A stretch of DNA of 64,000 nt from Rhynchopus sp. YZ270_cl-10 (Eukaryota; Euglenozoa; Diplonemea; Diplonemida; Diplonemidae). Each line of letters begins with the position of its first letter. Within the stretch, counting starts at the first letter, position 1. The stretch covers positions 1,240,001 to 1,304,000 of the forward strand of contig OZ037869.1 of the NCBI GenBank assembly GCA_964035575.1. The letters run 5' to 3'. Position numbers and translations under genes: made by a program. The notes beneath the pieces are model-generated. The model saw only the letters and a list, made by a program, of their open reading frames with translations, searched no databases and was not told the DNA's origin. This document shows, piece after piece, positions 43,400 to 54,251 of the stretch.

Positions 43400-43418
43400 A
43401 GATGTGTACACGAGGCAT
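43400..43418 (+). repeat. SLR-B copy, truncated
   Basis: AGATGTGTACACGAGGCA followed by a T run; the 3' arm ends early. Confidence 0.4.
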
Positions 43419-43950
43419 TTTTTTTTTTTCCTCTATATTTTTTCATGATTTTATTTCCCGTCTTTAAAACCCCGTGGTTGTTCTGGTCTTTTTTAAATCT
43501 TTTGGCTCATTACTGAAACACTCCCAACAATGGGACGTGGGTTCCCGCCTTTTTTTGTTTGTTTGTTTTGCTGTTGTTGGGTGTAAGTATCGCAGACTGC
43601 TTCACACATGACAACTTATTTTCCCAACACACCCCCTTTCCCCCTCTCGAATTCTTTGGAAAAAACTGTGTTCTGCGGTTACCTACACTCTCTTTGATAG
43701 TCTTTTGGAGAGACTTTTTAGTGGGTTCTCCTTTTGATGAGTGGAAGTGGAAGTGACTTAAGCACGAAAGACACATCATCTTTCACCCCCAATTTTAGTT
43801 GGCCTAATTACCTTGTGTTCGCAATGATCCCTTTCATTCATCTGGTTTGATGAGTGGAAGCGGGAGTAGCACATATCAGATGTAAACTACGAATTGGGTG
43901 TAGAACTGCATGGTTGGGGTGTCCACCCCACGGTACAGCCGGTCATATAC

Positions 43951-43990
43951 CAAAAGGTACACTGTTCACGAGAGGGCTTTGTATTTCAAC
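43951..43990 (+). repeat. SLR-F copy
   Basis: ACCAAAAGGTACACTGTTC, ACGAGAG, GGCTTTGTATTTCAACTC. Confidence 0.7.
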
Positions 43991-44039
43991 TCTACTTTTT
44001 TTTGCCTGCAGGCAGTCTTCCTGCAAGCAAATAATCCCT

Positions 44040-44107
44040 AGTGTCTGCGTCCACCCAGAGGCGTTTGCGCTCTCAACTTCACCCTTTTTTTTTTCTTCTT
44101 TTTTTTA
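44040..44107 (+). repeat. SLR-C copy with a hAT element in its tail
   Basis: AGTGTCTGCGTCCACCCAGA, GGCGTTTGCGCTCTCAACTT then T-rich tail, which is the hAT insertion site. Confidence 0.7.
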
Positions 44108-47100
44108 CAGGGTCCTCAACCTGTCTAAGTTAGGCCTTAACTTAGACAATTTTTTTTTTTTTTGAAAAACGCTTTGTCTAAGTTAGACAAAACCTGGGTT
44201 TTGGGTTTTTGGGTGGTTTGAAAGAGAAGAAGCTTTACTGAAAACAAAAAAAAAATGAGTTCCCTCAAGACTCCCTCAGTCCTCACCTGCGCGGACCCCA
44301 TTGTACCCACCCACACAAGCCACCTCCTCAGACTAACTACAATTGAACAAACTCATCCGCAAAAATGCCTGCCACTGCCAAGACCTCCAAAGCACAGCCC
44401 ACCATCGTGTCCATGTTCAAGAAGGGAGCTGTTGCGGCACCTGTGGTACGTGTGGTGGAACCCAACAAAGGGGATACGCACTACGACCTGTGGTCTTCAG
44501 GCAAGTACAAGTCCATCCCCGATGGTCCGACACCCCGGCTCGCTTCCCTTCACCTTTTTCTTGTGGCGGAGGGGACGGTGAGGGGGTTTAAAAACCACCA
44601 GAACGACACCAACAAGGTGCTCAAACTCTGGTTGAAGGAGTTTGATCGCGCCAAACTGGCGGACGACGACAGGGAGGGGAGCAAGCGGAAGACGATCCTG
44701 ACGATCGTTGCGGAGGCGCATGAGTTCGCCATGAACGAAGCAGAGAAGGGGGGAGACAGCGATGCCTCTGCCGTGTCTGTGCAGAGGCAGGTGTCGCAAG
44801 GCAAGAAGGTGAAGAAACGTGTGGTGATGATGGCTCCACAGGTGAGTGCTGTTAAGTACGTGGATTCAACGTCCGAAGAAGAGGAGGAGGAGCAATGTGT
44901 GCCAGTGAGACGCAACGCAGCATCCGAGCAACCCGAGGCAGCAATGGAAATCGATGATGTCGACGAGTACTCTTCTGACGGCGATGTTGTCTTCTTAGGT
45001 CCCACGCACTCCAACACGAACAATCCCAACCTCACGAACACCACGACCGCACCAGCGAACACCGACTCCACCAACACGCTGAAACGTAAACGCGAAGCGC
45101 AGGAGAAAGGTTGTATGGGTCTGCGGGAGAGCACGGTGCAGGGCCATTTGAACCGTTTTTCCCCCTGGTTGGTGGTGGGTGAAGACAAGTTCAAGTGCTT
45201 GTATTGTGGTGCTTTCTCTCATGCAAAGACCAAGCTCGCCAGAGACCTCCCTGCGCATGCAGGCGACCCCAAACACCAACGTCTCGTGAAGGCTGCCGCT
45301 CTGCAGGCTTCCAATGGAACCGTGCTTCACACGTTGCACGCCAACAGCGACAAAGAAGTCGAGTTCAACCAAAAAATGCTGAAAATATGCATTGAGGTTA
45401 TTGTTTTCCTCGCGCGCAAAGGTGTAGGGCACTCTAACTTGGAGGAGTTTCTGAGTTTTTTCGCAGACAAGCTGGAGTGCACCGACATGGAGGCATACCT
45501 CAGACAACAAATACGCTATCTCAGCTGCGGTGCAGTCTTAGAGATCATGTCCTGCATCACGGAGGTGTTGACAGAAGACCTCCTCAAGCAGGTCAAAGCC
45601 TCCCGTTTCTGGGGCCTGTCGGGGGATTGCTCACGCGACGTCAGCAAGAAGGAGCAACTCGTCTTCGTCGTGCGATACATGGTCGGTGCCACCCCCGTCG
45701 AGAAGCTCATCATGATGGGTGAGCTGAAGGACCAGACGGGGGCTGGTTACGCGTCGTTGCTGACGAAGTGGATAGACCAGCTCGGGCTCGACTACGGGAA
45801 GATGAGTGGATGCTCGTTTGATGGCGCATCGGCAATGCGTTCCTCGAACAAGGGCTGCCAACAACAAATCCGTGCAGACATAAACCCAGGCGCCCTCTTC
45901 ACCTGGTGCTACGCACACTCCCTCGCACTCTGTGGCCCAGAAGCAGCGGCAGAGGGGAAATCGCCGGAGATTACCCGGTTCTTCGACGGCCTGCGGTGGG
46001 TGTGGGTTTTTTTTTTCGGGATCCAAGATTAAGCTCGACACCCTGGAGGAGATGCTGGAGGAACTTCGCGACTTGTGTGAGTACTGTGACATCCTCATCG
46101 CAAAGCCGGGTGACACCCGGTGGCTCACCAACGGCAGGTGTTGCAGCACCGTCCGCAAGGAGTACCCCGCCGTGCACAGCGCCCTGTGCAAGCTTGGAGA
46201 GGCCGGCGACGTGGAAGCACCGTTCATCGCGCAGCACATCAAAGAGCCCGGTTTTTTTGCAACGTTGTCCTTCATGACGGTGGTCCTGGACGAGTTGAAC
46301 GTGCTGTCGACGTCGCTCCAGAGCAGGAACACAAACCTGCTCACCGTTTGCAGCCACATCGACAAATGTGTTGCGTCATTGTCGTTGCTTGAAACCAACC
46401 CGAACATGTTCCCGTTCTACCCAGAATGGGTACCGAGGTATAATCAATGCCACGGTACAAAACTTTCCCGTCGGAACTTTGCGATTCATCACGACACGGT
46501 CTGCAAGCCATACCTCAAGGAGCTGCTGAAGTGCCTCAGTGAACGATTCGTGAACATGGACATTGTGAGATGCTTCTCAGTATTCGACATCCGCAACCTC
46601 CCTGCTAACGCGGACGGGCTGGCGATCTACGGCAACACCGAGGTGAAGAAGCTCATCGAGGAATTTACTGAGCTGCATACACTCGAGTACAAAAAGTACG
46701 ATGTTGTGGGCGAGAAGACGCGTGGGAGACCAGAGTACTCCAAGACGGAGCATACTGTGATATCGCGCACTCAAACAACGCCGTTACTGAGCGTGGACAC
46801 GACGCCGTTCGTTGAGGAGTCGCCAGAACTGAACAGTCTGGAGACAAAGAAAGCTGTAGCTGTGAAAGAATGGAGGATCCTGGTGGACGTTTTGTCGAAG
46901 AGAACTACAACAAAGGACACTTCGGACCTGATCGCAACATTCTTGACAAGTTCCGCAGGAGACGCCTACCCCATTATGAGGGATCTTGTTTTGCTTGGGT
47001 TGTCAATCCCCGTCACATCAGTTGAAGACGAGCGCTGCTTCAACGGCATGAAGTACGTCAAGAATAGCTACAGAAACAAACTGCTGGATTCAAGTCTGCT

Positions 47101-47479
47101 ATGCATTCTTATGTGCAAACAGGCAGAGACAAATGAGAATAAATTTACGCCTGACCAAATCCAAAGGATTTTTGAAGCCTTTAAAAGAAAGAAGGTTAGA
47201 GTTTCTGTGTGATGCTTATCAGGTTGGGGGGACAATGGGGTTAGGGGTACGGGTGGGGCGAAGGGGTGGGGTGGGGTGTGATTGTTCATTTGTCGAACTC
47301 TTCTATTGAAATGAAAAGACCACTTAACGAGTTTCGAAAAAGCAACACAAAAAAAAAAAGCCCCCAATTTTTAGCTTTGTACAGGACCTTTTCGCGCGGA
47401 GCGCGAAAATTTTTTTTTAGCCTTTTTTTTTAACTTAGACAAATCTGTGGCCAGACTTTGTCTACGGTTGAGGACCCTG
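44108..47479 (+). mobile_element. hAT DNA transposon, nearly complete, 3372 bp
   Basis: Terminal inverted repeats CAGGGTCCTCAACC (44108-44121) and GGTTGAGGACCCTG (47466-47479), exact. Flanking 8-mers TTTTTTTA and TTTTTTTT match in 7 of 8 positions, in line with the 8-bp hAT duplication in a T-rich target. Subterminal GTCTAAGTTA words occur several times on both strands at the left end and once at the right (AACTTAGACAAA), the usual place for transposase binding. A TTTTCGCGCGGAGCGCGAAAA palindrome at 47389-47409 also occurs in the MITE at 27971. The single gene inside is in near-intact frame. Confidence 0.9.
44365..47212 (+). CDS. hAT-family transposase, frame slips once in a T10 run
   Basis: Begins MPATAKTSKAQPTIVSMFKK. 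A zinc-finger-like block lies at about 264-305 (WLVVGEDKFKCLYCGAF with a downstream HAGDPKH), as in BED/TTF-type fingers of hAT proteins. The catalytic core shows LSGDCSRDVSKKEQLVFVVR (about 417-436; the first Asp) and GCSFDGASAMRSSNKG (about 474-489; the second Asp). The C-terminus has SVEDERCFNGMKYVKNSYRN, the dimerisation region with the conserved Glu and Arg. The reading frame changes at the ten-T run 46007-46016: the first frame stops at 46032, while from 46017 onward the next frame reads SGSKIKLDTLEEML to the stop at 47212. One T more or less would explain it, by mutation or by a read error in the homopolymer. About 948 residues in total. Role: cut-and-paste transposition. Confidence 0.9.
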
Positions 47480-49248
47480 TTTTTTTTGATGTGCGTATCA
47501 ATAGAAATAGGGATGTAAAGGTCTCTCCTGGAAGCTGTTCTTGTGGGTGGCAATTTTATTTTTTTTTTTGCAAAAATGTTACTTTTTTGTACGATTTCTA
47601 TCGTTTCAAGATGAGGAAAAAATATCCCATATTTTCTTGTATAACAAAAAAACCACTGACAAGGCGGCTTCCGTGTATCAGCAACCCGCACATTCTCTAC
47701 ATATACACGGTTGCCAGACGGGGACACAACAATACTGGGTTGATAAACGGGAGGAATGTTTTTTTCTTTTAAAACCCCCTTTATTGCACCTCCTCCCGTA
47801 GCTGGGGAAATAATGAAAAAAAAAATCAAACAAAAGGGGAGGAAAGGAAACGTGAAGAAGTGAGAATTCTCGAAGCCCCAGTCTATTTTTTTTAATATTG
47901 ATGTGTGCGTTCCCGTGGCAATTCCCGAGGCAAATAGTCCGTTCTAACACGCTGCAAAATTGCGGTGCGACAATTGTCCGTTTTTCCTTTGGCATTTCCC
48001 ATCTCTTTGTGGACCAAATTAATAATTTGGGAGAGGGAAAAAATCTATGTTCTCGTGTCATTGTTGTACAAAGACAGATGGTGGTTTGGTCAATACCACG
48101 ATAATGACGTTGTGGATCCAGACTCCGTGTCTCCAACCGGGTCTATACGAGTCCGCATAGACTGGCGGGCGTAACACTTCGAGGGGCCTTGTTAGGCAAT
48201 ATGAATTTGTGTGTTTTTCTTTCTTTTTTTTCTTCCTTTTTTTTTTTTGAAGGATTGTTGGAATAGTGTAGTTGCCACCTTTGTGGCAAGTTACCACTAT
48301 CTATTAAATTTTTTACAATATGAAAATCGATTCCAAAACAGCAGTGGCAAGACACGTTCCTGTCTACACCTCAAGCAAACAAACATGAAATCAAGCACCC
48401 CTTTATCTTTCCCGAGGAATGTTATAAATATCGATTGCCGGACATTTTTTTTTGTCTTCCCAAATGAGTAAACAAACGAACACGGCGGATTTTAGCATAC
48501 AACTGCATTTCGCCTACATATTTTCACGTCAAAGGGTATCTAAAAACCTTGAGAGCATTTTCTAGAAAGTGAAAAAAAAGACTGCCTGCCTTAGTAGGGC
48601 AGCTTAGACTAAAATCAACAGAAATGAACTGAATAGGAAAAGTGGTGTTGGCAGGGTGGCAGGGTGGCAAACGAATACACTATCCCAATGTAATGCGCTA
48701 AGGATGCGCTCCTCCCTCCCACAAAGAGATTGTGTGTGATCCACCCCTCTCTCCCTCTTCAACCTTTCTGTTTGGTACAAAAAAAAAAAAACATTTTGTT
48801 TCGTTCTTTTTTCAAATTTGTTTCTTTTTTGTGTGTGCGGCCAATTGAAAAAAAGGTACTTTGCTAATCAATTAAGGATTCCTGTAAAGAAAAAAATGGT
48901 GGCTGCTATCTAGTGATAGTAGTCTATCATCAAACAAAGCTGTGTTGCTAAGCAAGTCTCTACCTGTTTTTCCGTCTTTTGTTTGTTTGTTTTTTAGTGT
49001 GTACATTCGCACAAGGTGTTTGTATTTTTTCAACTTTCCCTCTTTTTGTTTTGTTTTGATTTTTGCACACTTGAGAAGGGCATTTTTCAAGAAGAAAGGG
49101 TGTCTACCTTCATGTGACTATCAATATTCTTTCTTTCTCTCTGCCATTTGCAGCACTCCGTCTTACGTTTGAAAGAAACAGAACATAAAAGAGCGACCTA
49201 AAAAAATGACCGGTTTCGTTACCATTGTCAAGAAAAAAGTTTTTTTTT
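47480..49248. other. Spacer after the hAT element
   Basis: No gene recognised. One reversed SLR-D copy and a GTTGGCAGGGTGGCAGGGTG direct repeat near 48645-48667. Confidence 0.5.
48249..48300 (-). repeat. SLR-D copy, the only reversed one found
   Basis: On the plus strand reads GATTGTTGGAATAGTGTAGT, TGCCACCTTTGTGGCAAG; hence its sense strand is minus. It lacks the ACAAACCGAG centre. Confidence 0.6.
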
Positions 49249-49253
49249 TAAAT

Positions 49254-50521
49254 TGGGGTGTTCCGGGGTATGGAATTTTGGGAATTTTCATTTCAATTCA
49301 CAACTCTTCACAACTTTTCACAACTCTTCACAAAAAAGTGCGTGTGAAGAGTTGTGAAGAGTTGTGAAAAGTTGTGAAAAGTTGTGAACAGTTGTGACGT
49401 GGCGAGGTCTGGGTGGTGCCTGGGCACCCACCTACCCAGGTAGGTACAGGGCACCTTGGCGGACGTTGTTTGACAACACAGGCGGTTCTGTGTGCAAAAA
49501 GTGCTTAAAACGGTGTGGCTGACCCGACAATTTGGGCCCTTTCGGGCCACGTGTTTTTAGGTGTTTTTTTCAACTTTTTAATCGGTTTGCATTTTTGGGA
49601 TCCGCCCGTGCAGTGGTGGGGTCAATGTTGAAAATTGGACAATTTTATGACCACTTAAATTTTTGGAAAATATGAGCCCGGTCATTAATAGGCGGGGCCA
49701 TTTTCGGATAAAATTGTCCCCAAAATCCGGTTTGGCTTCAACACTAAACGAGGAGCACTCGTCAAGCTCTCGAAACTATGAGGAGGGCCCTGGAGGCTCT
49801 CGACCCAACGGAGTTGACAGGTCTTGTGGGTGGGCCTTGGGAGCGTTGAAACCTTCTTTCCCCTCTGACAAAAAACTGGGGACAGCAGCAAGGGATCACC
49901 CACTTTTCGAAGTGGGTGTCGTCGTATCTAGTATAGTCTCCCGTTTAGACCCCAGCTCAGAGCAAGCAAAACAGGTCACCCCTGGCAAAAATAGCACCAA
50001 AACTTTTCTGGCGAAGCCAAGGTGCGCAACATTTCGGGTAGACCTGCGGGCTACCACTCGGAATTTTTAGCTGCGCCGCAGGCGCACGGTACGCTACTTT
50101 TTTATGAGTTGCGAACATGTTGAAAAAAAAAGACAACAAGCGAACTAGCCGCGGACTTCCGCCGTCCTCCTCGCACAGGGGGTGGGGTGGTACGGCCAAC
50201 TTGACCCACGGACCCACGCTAGCTAGCCCTGTGCACAGCACACTTGACCTGACCAGTCCTGCAAAAAACCCTGGAAAAAAAGCCCCCCTTTTTTTTAATC
50301 CAATTCACAACTCTTCACAACTGTTCACAACTCTTCACAACATCTGTGTTTTTTTCATCCAAATTTTCATTTCAATTCACAACTCTTCACAACTTTTCAC
50401 AACTCTTCACAACTCTTCACATAAAAATGGCAAATACTATGTTGTGAAAACTTGTGAAAACTTGTGAAAAGTTGTGAAAACTTGTGAACGTGCCCAAAAT
50501 TCCACACCCCGGAACACCCCA
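49254..50521. mobile_element. 1268-bp MITE with 5-bp target duplication and subterminal repeats
   Basis: 29-bp terminal inverted repeat beginning TGGGGTGTTCCGGGG with one mismatch, flanked by TAAAT on both sides (49249-49253 and 50522-50526). Both ends carry arrays of TTCACAACTCTTCACAAC or the inverse, like transposase-binding subterminal repeats. Further runs lie near 50305-50420. The shared MITE core is at 50008-50103. No transposase. Confidence 0.88.
50008..50103 (+). repeat. Shared MITE core, copy 3
   Basis: GGCGAAGCCAAGGTGCGCAA and CTGCGCCGCAGGCGCACGGT, about 45 bp closer together than in copy 2. Confidence 0.7.
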
Positions 50522-50714
50522 TAAATCCGTTTTTACTTTATTTAACCCGCTGAGGCGTACTGATACTTACAATCCTCACCTCAGCCATGCCTAAGCTGAT
50601 CTTAAGCGAGGCTGATTCGGCCTCGTTGCATTGTATGTTTTCAGACCCTTTCACCGTGTGTTAGCTTAGATGATTGATCAAAGCAAAACACATTAGCTCG
50701 ATTGAAACGGGGGA

Positions 50715-50750
50715 GGGTACACTGCCACGAGAGAGCTTTGTATTTCAAAT
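50715..50750 (+). repeat. SLR-F copy
   Basis: GGGTACACTGCC, ACGAGAG, AGCTTTGTATTTCAAATTTC. Confidence 0.7.
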
Positions 50751-50950
50751 TTCATTTTTATTTTTAAAAAAAATTTTTGGGTACATTTAGTGTACCCTAT
50801 TATACCTTCTATTAGGATAGATAGTATATGACAGAAGTTTCATTTTTGTTTTTTGAGAGAGTTGAGTACAGCTGAGTGAAAGAATTGACTGTCTGTGAGG
50901 CTGTGCACTAAACAGATTTTCAAAGAAAAGAAAAAAACAGAGTAGGAGAA

Positions 50951-51020
50951 GGTGGAGATTTGCACAAAAACTGTGGCAACACAAACCGAGGCAACTACAC
51001 TACTCCAATTTATCAAATAA
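50951..51020 (+). repeat. SLR-D copy, full length
   Basis: GGTGGAGATTTGCAC, TGTGGCAACACAAACCGAGG, CAACTACACTACTCCAATTT. Confidence 0.75.
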
Positions 51021-51101
51021 AAAAGGCAAGCTTGTACAGAACGAACCTCAGTTGAGTTGATACGTGAAGAATGATTTGGTGGTTTAAAACAAAGAAAATA
51101 A

Positions 51102-54100
51102 TAACACCTCGTCCCGAGTTTTTGTCCGAGAATGCGATTACTAATTAGTTACTCCACTAAATAAATCGAGCAAAAATATGGTGAACTCAGCGGAGCCCGG
51201 TTTTAAAAGTGCCAAAAACGACCTTTTCGTTTTGACGCGTTGTGAGTTCCTCAAATGCAATTTTGAAGGGTAAAAAATTCGGGTTTTCTAAGCACATGCA
51301 GTGCTAAGTTAAAAAAAATCGCGAAAAAAAAATACAAAAATTTTGTGTTGGAAGCTCGGAACCCAGAAACGCCCAATGGTGAAGTTTTTTTCTGGTTTCG
51401 TTGCACCCTGTATTTTTACTTAAAAATCAAGACAAAGTGATTTTTACCTGGATTTTTGCCTGTATTTTACTAGGGATTTTCCCTTAGTAAAATACAGGGG
51501 AATTATCTAACACCTCGTCCCGAGTTTTTGTCCGAGAATGCGATTACTAATTAGTTACTCCACTAAATAAATCGAGCAAAAATATGGTGAACTCAGCGGA
51601 GCCCGGTTTTAAAAGTGCCAAAAACGACCTTTTCGTTTTGACGCGTTGTGAGTTCCTCAAATGCAATTTTGAAGGGTAAAAAATTCGGGTTTTCTAAGCA
51701 CATGCAGTGCTAAGTTAAAAAAAATCGCGAAAAAAAAATACAAAAATTTTGTGTTGGAAGCTCGGAACCCAGAAACGCCCAATGGTGAAGTTTTTTTCTG
51801 GTTTCGTTGCACCCTGTATTTTTACTTAAAAATCAAGACAAAGTGATTTTTACCTGGATTTTTGCCTGTATTTTACTAGGGATTTTCCCTTAGTAAAATA
51901 CAGGGGAATTATCTAACACCTCGTCCCGAGTTTTTGTCCGAGAATGCGATTACTAATTAGTTACTCCACTAAATAAATCGAGCAAAAATATGGTGAACTC
52001 AGCGGAGCCCGGTTTTAAAAGTGCCAAAAACGACCTTTTCGTTTTGACGCGTTGTGAGTTCCTCAAATGCAATTTTGAAGGGTAAAAAATTCGGGTTTTC
52101 TAAGCACATGCAGTGCTAAGTTAAAAAAAATCGCGAAAAAAAAATACAAAAATTTTGTGTTGGAAGCTCGGAACCCAGAAACGTCCAATGGTGAAGTTTT
52201 TTTCTGGTTTCGTTGCACCCTGTATTTTTACTTAAAAATCAAGACAAAGTGATTTTTACCTGGATTTTTGCCTGTATTTTACTAGGGATTTTCCCTTAGT
52301 AAAATACAGGGGAATTATCTAACACCTCGTCCCGAGTTTTTGTCCGAGAATGCGATTACTAATTAGTTACTCCACTAAATAAATCGAGCAAAAATATGGT
52401 GAACTCAGCGGAGCCCGGTTTTAAAAGTGCCAAAAACGACCTTTTCGTTTTGACGCGTTGTGAGTTCCTCAAATGCAATTTTGAAGGGTAAAAAATTCGG
52501 GTTTTCTAAGCACATGCAGTGCTAAGTTAAAAAAAATCGCGAAAAAAAAATACAAAAATTTTGTGTTGGAAGCTCGGAACCCAGAAACGCCCAATGGTGA
52601 AGTTTTTTTCTGGTTTCGTTGCACCCTGTATTTTTACTTAAAAATCAAGACAAAGTGATTTTTACCTGGATTTTTGCCTGTATTTTACTAGGGATTTTCC
52701 CTTAGTAAAATACAGGGGAATTATCTAACACCTCGTCCCGAGTTTTTGTCCGAGAATGCGATTACTAATTAGTTACTCCACTAAATAAATCGAGCAAAAA
52801 TATGGTGAACTCAGCGGAGCCCGGTTTTAAAAGTGCCAAAAACGACCTTTTCGTTTTGACGCGTTGTGAGTTCCTCAAATGCAATTTTGAAGGGTAAAAA
52901 ATTCGGGTTTTCTAAGCACATGCAGTGCTAAGTTAAAAAAAATCGCGAAAAAAAAATACAAAAATTTTGTGTTGGAAGCTCGGAACCCAGAAACGTCCAA
53001 TGGTGAAGTTTTTTTCTGGTTTCGTTGCACCCTGTATTTTTACTTAAAAATCAAGACAAAGTGATTTTTACCTGGATTTTTGCCTGTATTTTACTAGGGA
53101 TTTTCCCTTAGTAAAATACAGGGGAATTATCTAACACCTCGTCCCGAGTTTTTGTCCGAGAATGCGATTACTAATTAGTTACTCCACTAAATAAATCGAG
53201 CAAAAATATGGTGAACTCAGCGGAGCCCGGTTTTAAAAGTGCCAAAAACGACCTTTTCGTTTTGACGCGTTGTGAGTTCCTCAAATGCAATTTTGAAGGG
53301 TAAAAAATTCGGGTTTTCTAAGCACATGCAGTGCTAAGTTAAAAAAAATCGCGAAAAAAAAATACAAAAATTTTGTGTTGGAAGCTCGGAACCCAGAAAC
53401 GCCCAATGGTGAAGTTTTTTTCTGGTTTCGTTGCACCCTGTATTTTTACTTAAAAATCAAGACAAAGTGATTTTTACCTGGATTTTTGCCTGTATTTTAC
53501 TAGGGATTTTCCCTTAGTAAAATACAGGGGAATTATCTAACACCTCGTCCCGAGTTTTTGTCCGAGAATGCGATTACTAATTAGTTACTCCACTAAATAA
53601 ATCGAGCAAAAATATGGTGAACTCAGCGGAGCCCGGTTTTAAAAGTGCCAAAAACGACCTTTTCGTTTTGACGCGTTGTGAGTTCCTCAAATGCAATTTT
53701 GAAGGGTAAAAAATTCGGGTTTTCTAAGCACATGCAGTGCTAAGTTAAAAAAAATCGCGAAAAAAAAATACAAAAATTTTGTGTTGGAAGCTCGGAACCC
53801 AGAAACGTCCAATGGTGAAGTTTTTTTCTGGTTTCGTTGCACCCTGTATTTTTACTTAAAAATCAAGACAAAGTGATTTTTACCTGGATTTTTGCCTGTA
53901 TTTTACTAGGGATTTTCCCTTAGTAAAATACAGGGGAATTATCTAACACCTCGTCCCGAGTTTTTGTCCGAGAATGCGATTACTAATTAGTTACTCCACT
54001 AAATAAATCGAGCAAAAATATGGTGAACTCAGCGGAGCCCGGTTTTAAAAGTGCCAAAAACGACCTTTTCGTTTTGACGCGTTGTGAGTTCCTCAAATGC

Positions 54101-54164
54101 AATTTTGAAGGGTAAAAAATTCGGGTTTTCTAAGCACATGCAGTGCTAAGTTAAAAAAAATCGC
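51102..54164. repeat. 406-bp satellite, about 7.5 copies
   Basis: Unit start ACACCTCGTCCCGAG recurs every 406 bp (CACCTC at 51105, 51511, 51917, 52323, 52729, 53135, 53541, 53947). Units are virtually identical; one site (51372 and every 406 bp after) alternates C,C,T,C,T,C,T. Each unit contains the hairpin CCTGTATTTTACTAGGGA...TCCCTTAGTAAAATACAGG. No open frame of note. The array breaks mid-unit at 54164, where GC-rich hairpins begin. Confidence 0.97.
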
Positions 54165-54251
54165 TGGGGGGCTCCGCCCCCCAGACCCCCCAGTCGCTTC
54201 GCGGCGAAGGGCTGGGCTAAGCCTGCCCTTCGCCGCGAAGCGCCTGGGGGG
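54164..54251. repeat. Two very stable GC hairpins at the satellite edge
   Basis: First: CTGGGGGGC-TCC-GCCCCCCAG (54164-54184). Second: CCCCCCAG, then an 18-bp arm CGCTTCGCGGCGAAGGGC (54195-54212) matched exactly by 54225-54242 and CTGGGGGG (54244-54251). They begin at the base where the satellite stops, so they may be the end of an inserted element. Confidence 0.8.

Larger units (their letters stand above)
41086..44039. other. Spacer with SLR copies and a micro-element
   Basis: About 3 kb with no supported gene. It contains SLR-A, B, C and F copies and a 66-bp hairpin insertion at 43084-43149. Confidence 0.5.
50527..51101. other. Spacer with SLR copies before the satellite
   Basis: Contains GGCTGATTCGGCCTCG-type dyads near 50610 and the word TTTGGGTACATTTAGTG, which recurs at 57187. 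No gene seen. Confidence 0.5.

Noticed and set aside
51102-54164. CRISPR-like array
   Set aside because: Period of 406 bp with no unique spacers and a eukaryotic setting; it is a satellite.
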